Source of the DNA: Elusimicrobiota bacterium
GTDB lineage: Bacteria > Elusimicrobiota > Endomicrobiia > Endomicrobiales > Endomicrobiaceae
NCBI GenBank assembly: GCA_031282945.1
Contig: JAITCX010000162.1
Coordinates: forward strand, 1-7,591
Length of the DNA stretch: 7,591 bases
Direction: 5' to 3'
Below are positions 1-7,578 of the stretch, piece by piece. Position 1 is the first letter of the stretch, and each line of letters opens with the position of its first letter. Below the pieces are notes generated by a model. The model saw nothing but the letters and a program-made list of their open reading frames with translations, did not search any database and was not told the DNA's origin. The translations under genes were made by a program, and so were the position numbers.

Positions 1-257
<257 letters not shown>

Positions 258-263
258 ATAATT

Positions 264-267
264 TCCT
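264..267 (-). promoter_or_regulatory. Ribosome binding site of the putative methyltransferase gene
   Basis: AGGA, within AAAGGAAA, sits 6 nt before the ATG at 257. It supports a real minus-strand start here, although the reading frame is short and runs off the window. No convincing -35/-10 pair was seen in the 103-nt gap to cutC (258-360), which is otherwise AT-rich and includes a 14-nt AT palindrome at 337-350. Confidence 0.6.
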
Positions 268-360
268 TTTGTTATAATTTCTAAAAAGCCGCCGTATTTT
301 ATCTCTCCCCTAAATAATATAAAATAAGCGCCTTAAAAAATAATTATTTTCAATAAATAT

Positions 361-972
361 CTATTCAAAAATCTTGCGGCCATGAAATTGCGTTATTTGC
401 GTTTTGCAAAAAATATCATGCCAGTTTTTTGATGTAATGCCGCCGCCTGCCATAATTTCAATTTTGCCAACGCTTGCTCTTTGCAACCGCTTTAACATTT
501 CTATATTGTCAACGGCCTTCCCCTCTCCGCCTTTTGTTAAAATCCTCTTTACTCCAATTTTTGCAAGCTCCTCTAATGCCTCAACTTTATCGTTTAACTT
601 ATCAAAAGCCATATGAAAAACTACTTCTTTGGCGCCGCAACAAGAAATCAATTTTTCCATCGCTAAAAAATCAATTTTATTCTCGGGCGTAAGCAAACCA
701 AAAACAAAAGCGCAAATGTTCATATCCCTAATATCGCAAATTTGTTTTTGCATTTGCAAAAGCTCATCGCTGTTTGCGCAAAAATTATCATTTACCCTTA
801 TCATCGCCGCAATATTTAATTTTTTAGAAATTGCATAATCTATCATTTCCAAAGTAGGCGTAAGCCCGCCAATTTCTAAATGCGAACAAAGCTCAATTCT
901 GTCAGCTTTATTTTTAGCGGCAAAATCAATTTCATCACAAGTTTCAACACAGGCTTCTTTAATTATTTTCAC
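361..972 (-). CDS. cutC: CutC family TIM-barrel protein
   Basis: The protein has 203 residues and starts with GTG at 972-970, which is supported by a strong AAAGGAGAG site 5 nt before it. It matches the CutC family across its length: an N-terminal EACVET strand (6-11), ADRIELC (23-29), GGLTPT (35-40), MIRV (57-60), FVFG (89-92), HMAFD (120-124), a strand ending RILTKGG (143-149), IMAGGGI (173-179) and a C-terminal FHGRK (196-200). The family is a single-domain cytoplasmic TIM barrel. This copy is shorter at the C-terminus than the E. coli (about 248 aa) and human proteins, but it keeps the conserved core. The name comes from an E. coli copper-tolerance phenotype later attributed largely to the MicL small RNA in the cutC 3' region, so a copper role should not be assumed. 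It lies 12 nt after mfd with its ribosome site overlapping the mfd stop, suggesting co-transcription and translational coupling. Confidence 0.9.
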   Translation of the reverse strand: MKIIKEACVETCDEIDFAAKNKADRIELCSHLEIGGLTPTLEMIDYAISKKLNIAAMIRVNDNFCANSDELLQMQKQICDIRDMNICAFVFGLLTPENKIDFLAMEKLISCCGAKEVVFHMAFDKLNDKVEALEELAKIGVKRILTKGGEGKAVDNIEMLKRLQRASVGKIEIMAGGGITSKNWHDIFCKTQITQFHGRKIFE

Positions 973-977
973 AGTAA

Positions 978-986
978 CTCTCCTTT
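978..986 (-). promoter_or_regulatory. Ribosome binding site of cutC, overlapping the mfd stop codon
   Basis: AAAGGAGAG on the minus strand contains GGAG 7 nt before the GTG at 972. Its first two A residues are the last two bases of the mfd TAA stop at 987-985. It decides the GTG start and implies that ribosomes finishing mfd can feed into cutC. Confidence 0.8.
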
Positions 987-3900
987 AGCGCGCAAGATAA
1001 ATTTTTAACTTAGATAAAAATCTTTCTACCGCCTCTAAAACGACATTTGCATTAGCATTATCATTTTTTGGCATGAGAAAACTTCTCTTAACCGCAAATC
1101 CATAATTGTCGCCCGCAATAAATTCCAATTGGCCTTTTAACTCATCCATAAACCCTTCAAAATCGGCATGAACAAAATTTGCGCGTTTATAGAAAAAGAA
1201 ATAAAAACGGTCATTGTCTTGAGAAATCCGTTCAAGCGAAAGTTTCGCGGCAAACAACCTCAATTTTGCGCTTTCAAAAAGCAATTGCATTTCACTTGGA
1301 ATTTTGCCAAACCTATCTATAACTTCAAGCCTAATTTTTTCTATCTGCTCATTATTTGCAGCCTCAGCTAACTTTCTATAAAAAGCAATTCTTGTATTTT
1401 CATCGTTTATAAAATTCTCAGGTATAAATGCCGTAATTTTCAAAGCTATTTCACAAAGCGTTTCATCCTCATCTTGACTTATTTCGGCGCCTTTTATTTT
1501 TTGACCCTCTTGTTTAAGCAAGTTTAAAAACATGTCGTATCCAATATCGCGCACAAAACCATGCTGATTCTTACTTAAAATCCCGCCAGCTCCCCGTATC
1601 TCCAAATCCTTCATCGCAAGCCTAAACCCAGACCCCAACTCGGAAAATTCTTTCATTGCCTCAAGCCTTAAAACCGCCTCTTGCGTCAAACTTTGCCTGT
1701 CATAAAAAAGATAACAATACGCTTTTGTCTGCTGCCTGCCGATACGCCCGCGCAATTGATAAAGTTGGGACAAACCAAAATTTTGCGCATCTTCTATTAT
1801 CATTGTATTTGCCATGGGAATATCCAATCCTGATTCTATGATCGTGCTTGCAAGCAAAACATCAAATTTTTGATGCGTAAATTCCCACATCGTTTTTTCA
1901 ATTTCTTTGGAAGGCATTTGACCATGCAATATTGCAATTTTAGCATCAGGCGCAAGCCGTTTTAATGTTTGCGCTTTTTGGAGCATATTTTCTACGGTAT
2001 TATAAACATAAAAAACTTGGCCGTTTCTTGCCAACTCAGCTAAAATAATTTTAGATACAATTTTTTCGTCATAATCTGATAAATAAGTCTCTATGGCAAG
2101 CCTGCCAAGCGGCGGCGTTTCTATCACCGATAAATCCCTAAACCCAGACAGAGCCGATGAAAGCGTGCGCGGAATCGGCGTTGCCGACATCATCAAAACA
2201 TCAATGCTTTTCTTTAGATCTTTTATATATTCTTTTTGCTTAACGCCAAACCGATGTTCTTCGTCTATTATCAAAAGCCCTAAATTTGAAAAACTGACAT
2301 CCTTTTGCAAAATTCTATGCGTTCCAATCAATATGTCAACTTGACCGTCTGCCAAACTTTTTAAAATTTTATTTTGCGTTTGAACGCTTTGAAAACGGCT
2401 CAACATTTCAACCCTTTCGGGGAATTCGCCAAGCCTGTCAGAAAAAGTATTATAGTGCTGCGCCGCCAAAACTGTCGTGGGCGCCAAAACTGCAACTTGT
2501 TTTCCCGCGCTTGCAACTTTAAATGCAGCCCTTAGAGCAACTTCGGTTTTGCCATACCCCACATCCCCGCAAATCAATCTCTCCATTGGAAAATCTTTTG
2601 CAAGATCTATATTTATATCCTCAATCGCTTTCATTTGATCGGGCGTTTCCTCATATACAAAAGAATCCTCAAGCTGTTTTTCCCAAGGCGTCTGCAGCTC
2701 ATAAGGCGTTCTTTTAACTAAACTTCTCTGAGCGTATAAATCCAGAAGTTCTTTTGCAAAACGTTTGGCTTCCTCCCTTGCCTTAGATTTTATGCGCTGC
2801 CAGAGATTTGAATCCATAGAATAAAGTTTTGGACGCATCCCCTCAATGCCGACATATTTTTTTACTTTTTTTATCGCATCAGCCGCCACATAGAGTTTGT
2901 CCCCTTTGGCATATTCTATACATAAATATTCTGTTTTTGCATCAGAGCGCACAAGGGTTTTTAAACCTGCATATCTGCCTATTCCATATTTTTCATGCAC
3001 AACAAAATCGCCTGCCGAAATTTCCCAAACATTTGATATTTTTTTACCGCCTGAAATTTTTGGAAATTTAACGGGTTTATTTTTATAGAGCATCTCGCTT
3101 GCGCTAATATATACGTTCTTATCATTTTGCAAATAAAAGCTAGCGGAAAGATTTGACAAAATAAATTCAGGTTGAGGATGGCGCCATAATTTTTGCGAAA
3201 GCAAATCTAAAATTTTTTCACGTTGTCTGTCGGATTGGCAAAAGAATTTAATGTTTAAACCTTTAAGCGCAAGCTCATTTAAACTTTCTAAAAAATATGC
3301 GACGTCCCCGCTAAAACCTACAAAACTTTTATAGTTTAAATTTATAGATTTTGAATTTAGGGGATCGTTTATAATTAAATTATATTTATTGTATTTTTCA
3401 ATTTCAGCTGAATCTATAATATAATCAAAAAACAAAAATGTATCATTGGGATTTCCCAATCCAAAATAATTTTCAAGGCGCGCATCATAGCCTTGCGTTA
3501 AACTTGAAAAAATTTTTATCTCGTCTATATATTCCTTAGAAAGCTGCGTTTGAAAATCAAAACGTCTTATAGATCCCACGCTTTCAAAATCAAAAACAAT
3601 GCGGGTCGGCTCTTCATCAGAGGCATTCCAAATATCAATAATTTCGCCTCTGACGGCAAATTGTTGTTTTTCCTCTACAAATGGAACGCGCAAATACCCG
3701 AGATTTGCAATTTGGGAAATTAACTTTTCAAAATTATAAGTTTTTGCAGTTTCAATAACAATCCCATTTTGCGCATCAGGCGCGCATATCAAAATTTCTT
3801 TTGATTTATCAGAAGCGCAAACTATAAAACTTTTTAATTTTTTAATTTCATCCGCCGCCAAATTTGCCAAAGGCTGATTATCAAAAGGAAATAAAATTAC

Positions 3901-4104
3901 AGGAATATCTATATTTTGATATAGACAAAAAGTTTTTATATCCTCATAAAAATCCATTGCAAATTCTTGTTTGACAAAAGCAAAAAGCCTCACATTTTTG
4001 TTTTGTTTTAATATATTTTCACAAATATAATGAGCTTTTGCGCCGGTTGACAAACCGCAAATATATGAAATGCGTTCAATAGTTGTTATATTCAAATTAT
4101 CCAT
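985..4104 (-). CDS. mfd: Transcription-repair coupling factor Mfd
   Basis: Mfd is a 1039-residue DNA translocase that displaces RNA polymerase stalled at lesions and recruits UvrA for nucleotide excision repair. Visible domains in order: a UvrB-like N-terminal module (about 1-350), with the recognisable EEKQQFAVRGEIIDIW segment at 144-159; the RNA polymerase-interacting CarD/TRCF domain (about 360-415), with GDFVVHEKYGIGRY at 365-378; a superfamily 2 RecG-like motor with Walker A GDVGYGKT (513-520), DEEHRFG (614-620), SATPIPRT (640-647), STIIESGLDIP (753-763) and QLRGRIGR (783-790); and a C-terminal TRCF domain from about 880. It is about 110 residues shorter than E. coli Mfd (1148), the difference lying before the polymerase-binding domain. 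All motor motifs are intact. The ATG at 4104 has no evident Shine-Dalgarno sequence; an in-frame TAA upstream, inside the terminator loop region, rules out a longer ATG start. It forms a pair with cutC. Confidence 0.98.
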   Translation of the reverse strand: MDNLNITTIERISYICGLSTGAKAHYICENILKQNKNVRLFAFVKQEFAMDFYEDIKTFCLYQNIDIPVILFPFDNQPLANLAADEIKKLKSFIVCASDKSKEILICAPDAQNGIVIETAKTYNFEKLISQIANLGYLRVPFVEEKQQFAVRGEIIDIWNASDEEPTRIVFDFESVGSIRRFDFQTQLSKEYIDEIKIFSSLTQGYDARLENYFGLGNPNDTFLFFDYIIDSAEIEKYNKYNLIINDPLNSKSINLNYKSFVGFSGDVAYFLESLNELALKGLNIKFFCQSDRQREKILDLLSQKLWRHPQPEFILSNLSASFYLQNDKNVYISASEMLYKNKPVKFPKISGGKKISNVWEISAGDFVVHEKYGIGRYAGLKTLVRSDAKTEYLCIEYAKGDKLYVAADAIKKVKKYVGIEGMRPKLYSMDSNLWQRIKSKAREEAKRFAKELLDLYAQRSLVKRTPYELQTPWEKQLEDSFVYEETPDQMKAIEDINIDLAKDFPMERLICGDVGYGKTEVALRAAFKVASAGKQVAVLAPTTVLAAQHYNTFSDRLGEFPERVEMLSRFQSVQTQNKILKSLADGQVDILIGTHRILQKDVSFSNLGLLIIDEEHRFGVKQKEYIKDLKKSIDVLMMSATPIPRTLSSALSGFRDLSVIETPPLGRLAIETYLSDYDEKIVSKIILAELARNGQVFYVYNTVENMLQKAQTLKRLAPDAKIAILHGQMPSKEIEKTMWEFTHQKFDVLLASTIIESGLDIPMANTMIIEDAQNFGLSQLYQLRGRIGRQQTKAYCYLFYDRQSLTQEAVLRLEAMKEFSELGSGFRLAMKDLEIRGAGGILSKNQHGFVRDIGYDMFLNLLKQEGQKIKGAEISQDEDETLCEIALKITAFIPENFINDENTRIAFYRKLAEAANNEQIEKIRLEVIDRFGKIPSEMQLLFESAKLRLFAAKLSLERISQDNDRFYFFFYKRANFVHADFEGFMDELKGQLEFIAGDNYGFAVKRSFLMPKNDNANANVVLEAVERFLSKLKIYLAR

Positions 4105-4117
4105 TTTAAAAACATTT

Positions 4118-4156
4118 AAAAAACTAAATCCCCACGTTTTTTAAACGTGGGGATTT
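4118..4156 (-). terminator. Intrinsic terminator between gph and mfd
   Basis: A perfect 14-bp stem pairs 4126-4139 with 4143-4156 around a 3-nt loop, with GC-rich CCCCACG/CGTGGGG at its centre. On the minus strand it is followed by AG and then six T residues (4123-4118). It begins 17 nt after the gph stop codon, so it most likely ends the glgP-gph transcript. The plus-strand side also has a short T run (4154-4158), so it could work in both directions, but no plus-strand gene needs it. It ends only 21 nt before the mfd start codon. Confidence 0.9.
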
Positions 4157-4173
4157 TTAGGTTAAACTAACTT

Positions 4174-4815
4174 TTAAGATAAAACGCTTATCAAATCTTT
4201 TGGAGCTTTAATAAAAAATTTCGGTTTTAATTGGCTGACAAGCTCTGGATTTGTATATCCATAAAGACAAAAAACGCTGTCTATCTGCGCCCCATCAGCC
4301 GCTTTTATGTCGTTTACGCCGTCTCCAATCATAATTGTCTGAGCTTTTGCAACGTACGTTTGAGAAATGATCTCTAAAATTGTTCTGGGATCTGGTTTTC
4401 TAAAAGCTAAAGTGTCTCCGCCGACAATTTGGGCAAAATAATTTTCTATGCCGAAATGTTTTAAAAGGCCTCTGGTAAATTTTTCAGGTTTATTTGTGAG
4501 AACGGCTTTTTTGACATCTGCAAAATGTTTCAACATTTCTAAAACGCCGTCATACATAAACGTCTCATCAAATAAATGCTCTTGATAATATTCATCCATT
4601 TTTGCAAAAGCCGCTTCAAAATTATTTCCTTGGATCTCGGGAAGAGATTTTTGCAATAAAACTTTTAAACCGTTTCCCACAAAAGATCTTATTTCATCAA
4701 CCGCCAAAGGTTTTAGCCCAAGCCATTGTCTCGTTAAATTTACAGCGGTAGCTAAATCCTTTTGAGAATCAATAAGCGTTCCGTCTAAATCAAAAATAAG
4801 CAAATTATATTTCAC
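4174..4815 (-). CDS. gph: HAD-family phosphatase, phosphoglycolate phosphatase-like
   Basis: This 213-residue cytoplasmic hydrolase belongs to the haloacid dehalogenase superfamily. Motif I is FDLDGTLIDS (8-17), with D9 as expected nucleophile and D11 as acid/base. Motif II is the Thr of VLTNK (T107), motif III is K140 in FRKPDP, and motif IV is GDGVNDIKAA (164-173), with acidic residues D165 and D169 for magnesium. An alpha-helical cap occupies about 16-85, as in Gph and beta-phosphoglucomutase relatives. The GTG start at 4815 is preferred: AGAGG lies 6 nt upstream and motif I then sits at the usual distance from the N-terminus. An ATG at 4872 would add 19 residues and overlap glgP by 47 nt. 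Substrate cannot be read from sequence: 2-phosphoglycolate is the default family guess, while the neighbouring glgP makes a sugar phosphate possible. It lies 10 nt after glgP and is followed by a terminator. Confidence 0.88.
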   Translation of the reverse strand: MKYNLLIFDLDGTLIDSQKDLATAVNLTRQWLGLKPLAVDEIRSFVGNGLKVLLQKSLPEIQGNNFEAAFAKMDEYYQEHLFDETFMYDGVLEMLKHFADVKKAVLTNKPEKFTRGLLKHFGIENYFAQIVGGDTLAFRKPDPRTILEIISQTYVAKAQTIMIGDGVNDIKAADGAQIDSVFCLYGYTNPELVSQLKPKFFIKAPKDLISVLS

Positions 4816-4821
4816 ACTTAA

Positions 4822-4826
4822 CCTCT
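4822..4826 (-). promoter_or_regulatory. Ribosome binding site deciding the GTG start of gph
   Basis: AGAGG on the minus strand is 6 nt before the GTG at 4815-4813. Its first A is the last base of the glgP TAA stop (4828-4826). The position favours the GTG start over the upstream ATG at 4872 and implies coupling of gph translation to glgP. Confidence 0.75.
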
Positions 4827-7429
4827 TAACTCCAAATAATGCGTTCTGGAATATACTGCGGTTTATTGTCATATTTTGGAATAATTCTTATGGCGTAAGC
4901 GCAAAATCCAACATGCGTCAATTTTGTGTCAAGCTCGTAAATATAATCATTGCCCTCTTTTTTAACTACAACCATTTCATCAACTGAAGGATTGCTCAAC
5001 ACTCTTTTTGTGTCCATATTTCCGCTATAGACCTGCACGCAGACATCCTCGGGCGCTAGATTTGCCAAATAAATTCTAGCATTGATTTTTATAGGAGTGC
5101 CTAAAAGCATTTCTGGTTTTATTGTGTCGTCTGAGGAGACGATTTTTATATTGGACCAATTATCTGTAATCTTTTGATCCCATTGCGCTTTTTCTTTTGC
5201 AACTTTAAAATCATCGCGCGCTAATGTTGAATGGTCAACTGAAGCGGGAATATAAAATTTAGTCGTATATTGTTCCACCATTCTATTTGTATTAAATATC
5301 GGTCCTAAAGTTTGCATTGAAGCTTTCATTTTTTTTATCCAACCGCGCGGCATCCCACTTGTAGCTTTTTCATAATAAAGCGGCACGATTTCTTTTTCCA
5401 GAAGTTCATAAATTGAACGGCTGTCTACATCATCTTGATATTCTCTGTCGGAAAACTTATCGGTTGAACCAATCACCCAACCGTTATTTCCATTATAACC
5501 CTCGCACCACCACCCATCCAAAATGCTTAAATTTAAAACTCCGTTTAAAGCGGCTTTCATTCCGCTTGTGCCGGAAGCTTCTTGCGGACGCAATGGATTA
5601 TTTAACCAAACGTCAACGCCCTGCACCAAATAATGCGCAATATTCATATCATAATCTTCCAAAAATATTATCTTGGCGCGCAGTTCCTCATCATTTGCAA
5701 AATCCACAATCTGCTGAATAATTTTTTTGCCAAGCGTATCCTGAGGATGAGCTTTGCCTGAAATAACCATTTGCACAGGACAATTTTTATTTAAGAGAAT
5801 TGACTTAAACCGTTTCATATCCCTAAAAATTAAATCGCCTCTTTTATAGGTTGCAAACCTCCTAGCAAAACCAATAGTCAAAGCTTCGCTGTCAAGAGCT
5901 TCGTCAATATGATCCAAAATCCGCTGAGGCAGCCCGCGGCGTTCCGCCTGCTGTCTTAGACGTTCACGCGTAAAAGAAACCAAACGTTCTTTGCGCCGCT
6001 CATGCGCGCGCCAAAGTTCCGTATCTGGAATTGAACCGACCTTCTCCCAAATAGACTGATCCGCCGGAGTATCTTTCCAGTCCGAACCCAAATACCTATC
6101 AAAAAGCGAACTAAATTCATAAGACAACCATGTATTTGTATGGACGCCGTTTGTGATATAAGTAATCGGCACTTCATTTTTGGGCAAGCCCGGATACAAG
6201 GGCGACCACATATCCCTTGCAACGGTTGCATGCAATCTGCTGACGCCGTTTGCCTTGCTTGCAAAACGCAAAGCTAAAATCGTCATAGAAAAACTCGTCT
6301 GTCTTTCGCCCCACCTTAAAGGAAAAGCACCCAACTGCAAAAGCTCCTCGCGCGATATTCCAATGTTTGCGGAATATTGGCCTTCCAAATAAGTTAAAAC
6401 TAAATTTGGATCAAATACTTCATTGCCCGCAGGGACAGGAGTGTGGGTTGTAAAAACGCAGGCGCTCTTTACAGTTTGGAAGGCCTGTTCAAAAGTCAAA
6501 CCCTTTTCCTGCACAAAAAATCTAATGCGCTCATACAATAAAAATGCTGAGTGTCCCTCATTTATATGAATAACATCAGGCTCTATATTTAAAGCTTTCA
6601 AAAGTTTTGCCCCGCCAATACCCAAAATTATTTCTTGGCGGATGCGCATATCTCTATTGCCGCCGTATAATTCCCCTGAAATCTCTCTTATAGCGGGAGG
6701 ATTATCGTCAAAATCCGTGTCCAATAAATAAAGCGGCACGCGCCCCACCTGCAATTTCCATGCGCGCACTCTTGCAATTTGGTTGTTGGGGAAAGGCACC
6801 TCCACCACAATGGACGTTCCGTCTGGGTTTTGCACTCTGTCCAAAGGCAGTCTGCTGATATGGTTTTCCTCATAATCCTCTTGCTGCATGCCATCGGAAT
6901 TTAAATGCTGCTTAAAATATCCAAAATGATAAAACAATCCCACGCCCACAAGCGGCAAACCCATATCGCTTGCAGATTTTAAATGATCTCCCGAGAGAAC
7001 GCCAAGTCCCCCTGAATAAATTGGAATGCTTTCATGAATTGCAAATTCTGTAGAAAAATATGCAAAAGAAAATTTTTGACCTTTGCCATAATTGGTTTTA
7101 TACCAAGTTTCCATTTTCATATATTTCTGCAAATCCTCGTGAACTCTTTGCATATTGGAAATGAAACTATCGTCATTTGCAAGCGACTCAAGCAATTCTT
7201 GGCTTGCAAAGGCCAGCATGGCAGTTGGGTTATGATTATACTTTTCCCAAAGATCTCTGCTCATCCTGCGAAACAATTCCACCGCCTGGGTATTCCAACA
7301 CCACCACATATTTCTGGTTATGTCGGTTAAAGGTTTTAAAACTGCAGGAGGATTGGGAACTGCTACAAAAGGTTTGAAATGCTGTAAAACCACATGTTCC
7401 TGCTGCTCATCAAATAAATCTTTTTTCAT
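4826..7429 (-). CDS. glgP: Alpha-glucan (glycogen/maltodextrin) phosphorylase, GT35 family
   Basis: This 867-residue cytoplasmic enzyme removes glucose units from glycogen or maltodextrins with inorganic phosphate, releasing glucose 1-phosphate; the cofactor is pyridoxal phosphate. The N-terminal segment (about 25-125, including ITRNMWWCWNTQA) is of the DUF3417 type that marks the bacterial/archaeal alpha-glucan phosphorylase subfamily rather than the E. coli/muscle type. Catalytic-region signatures follow: FAYFSTEFAIHESIPIYSGG (122-141), INEGHSAF (289-296), TTHTPVPAGNEVFD (327-340), TNGVHTNTW (426-434), GFARRFATYKR (520-530) and RPQEASGTSGMKAALNG (614-630). K625 is the expected pyridoxal phosphate lysine. 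A C-terminal beta-rich region (about 760-867) is typical of this subfamily. The frame is intact and full length. The ATG at 7429 follows AGGAG at 5-nt spacing. A promoter and a leader hairpin precede it. It is the first gene of a pair with the HAD phosphatase gene. Confidence 0.95.
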   Translation of the reverse strand: MKKDLFDEQQEHVVLQHFKPFVAVPNPPAVLKPLTDITRNMWWCWNTQAVELFRRMSRDLWEKYNHNPTAMLAFASQELLESLANDDSFISNMQRVHEDLQKYMKMETWYKTNYGKGQKFSFAYFSTEFAIHESIPIYSGGLGVLSGDHLKSASDMGLPLVGVGLFYHFGYFKQHLNSDGMQQEDYEENHISRLPLDRVQNPDGTSIVVEVPFPNNQIARVRAWKLQVGRVPLYLLDTDFDDNPPAIREISGELYGGNRDMRIRQEIILGIGGAKLLKALNIEPDVIHINEGHSAFLLYERIRFFVQEKGLTFEQAFQTVKSACVFTTHTPVPAGNEVFDPNLVLTYLEGQYSANIGISREELLQLGAFPLRWGERQTSFSMTILALRFASKANGVSRLHATVARDMWSPLYPGLPKNEVPITYITNGVHTNTWLSYEFSSLFDRYLGSDWKDTPADQSIWEKVGSIPDTELWRAHERRKERLVSFTRERLRQQAERRGLPQRILDHIDEALDSEALTIGFARRFATYKRGDLIFRDMKRFKSILLNKNCPVQMVISGKAHPQDTLGKKIIQQIVDFANDEELRAKIIFLEDYDMNIAHYLVQGVDVWLNNPLRPQEASGTSGMKAALNGVLNLSILDGWWCEGYNGNNGWVIGSTDKFSDREYQDDVDSRSIYELLEKEIVPLYYEKATSGMPRGWIKKMKASMQTLGPIFNTNRMVEQYTTKFYIPASVDHSTLARDDFKVAKEKAQWDQKITDNWSNIKIVSSDDTIKPEMLLGTPIKINARIYLANLAPEDVCVQVYSGNMDTKRVLSNPSVDEMVVVKKEGNDYIYELDTKLTHVGFCAYAIRIIPKYDNKPQYIPERIIWS

Positions 7430-7434
7430 AGTTT

Positions 7435-7439
7435 CTCCT
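7435..7439 (-). promoter_or_regulatory. Ribosome binding site of glgP
   Basis: AGGAG on the minus strand lies 5 nt before the ATG at 7429-7427 and fixes that start. An out-of-frame ATG at 7445-7443, just before the site, opens a frame of only 11 codons and has no ribosome site of its own. Confidence 0.75.
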
Positions 7440-7445
7440 ATTCAT

Positions 7446-7470
7446 AAAAAAGCCCTCCCTTTAGGGAGGG
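7446..7470 (-). terminator. Terminator-like hairpin in the leader of glgP (possible attenuator)
   Basis: An 8-bp GC-rich stem pairs CCCTCCCT (7453-7460) with AGGGAGGG (7463-7470); opening the last pair gives a 4-nt loop. On the minus strand the stem is followed by C and six T residues (7451-7446), then by the glgP ribosome site. The plus-strand side lacks a T run, so the terminator is oriented toward glgP. It may end a gene lying beyond the right edge. However, a good promoter sits upstream of it on the same strand, which would place the hairpin inside the glgP leader as an attenuator or a 5'-stabilising stem. Confidence 0.7.
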
Positions 7471-7485
7471 TTCCGCGTGACTTAA

Positions 7486-7514
7486 ATTTTAATAAAACTA
7501 TTGCAAGCTGTCAA
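7486..7514 (-). promoter_or_regulatory. Sigma-70-type promoter for glgP
   Basis: The minus strand carries TTGACA (7514-7509), a perfect -35 match, then a 17-nt spacer and TAAAAT (7491-7486) as the -10 element. A start site near 7478 would give a leader of about 49 nt. Transcription would then pass the hairpin at 7446-7470 before reaching the glgP ribosome site. This is the only near-consensus promoter noticed in the intergenic regions of the window. Confidence 0.7.
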
Positions 7515-7524
7515 AGAGGGGGGA

Positions 7525-7578
7525 TTTCTCTTTTTGAAAAAAAGAGAAACAGAAAAACCCTTCTTTTAGAAAAAGAAG
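7525..7578. repeat. Pair of related A/T-rich hairpins, possible intergenic repeat element
   Basis: Two inverted repeats stand side by side. The first pairs TTTCTCTTTTT (7525-7535) with AAAAAGAGAAA (7539-7549), 11 bp with a 3-nt loop. The second pairs CTTCTTTT (7560-7567) with AAAAGAAG (7571-7578), 8 bp with a 3-nt loop. Both have a pyrimidine arm on the left and a purine arm on the right, and share a CTTTT/AAAAG core, suggesting a repeated module. On the minus strand the second is followed by GG and five T residues, so it could also be a weak terminator. No coding sequence is seen from 7471 to the right edge. Confidence 0.5.

Noticed and set aside
337..350. AAAATAATTATTTT palindrome between cutC and the methyltransferase gene, as a terminator or operator
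   Set aside because: It is made only of A and T with no loop and no GC pairs, so it is expected by chance in this composition and would be unstable as a hairpin.
258..360. Promoter for the methyltransferase gene
   Set aside because: TTGAAA (351-346) and TATTAT- or TAAAAT-like boxes exist, but none are at 16-18 nt spacing; the gene may be read through from mfd-cutC.
361..972. cutC as a copper-handling gene linked to metal resistance
   Set aside because: No metal transporter, metallochaperone or metal-responsive site is nearby, and the founding E. coli phenotype is largely explained by a small RNA; only the family name is kept.
4174..4872. Longer gph starting at ATG 4872
   Set aside because: It would overlap the glgP coding end by 47 nt and put 19 unrelated residues before motif I. 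The GTG at 4815 has an AGAGG site at ideal spacing.
5956..6264. Minus-strand frame of 102 codons inside glgP
   Set aside because: It is an out-of-frame shadow of the intact glgP gene, with no ribosome site or family resemblance. The same holds for other internal frames on both strands, such as 5413-5721 and 7034-7330.
7443..7445. Upstream ATG in the glgP leader as a regulatory short ORF
   Set aside because: It directly follows the T run of the hairpin, has no ribosome site, and its 11 codons run out of frame into glgP without a notable codon pattern.
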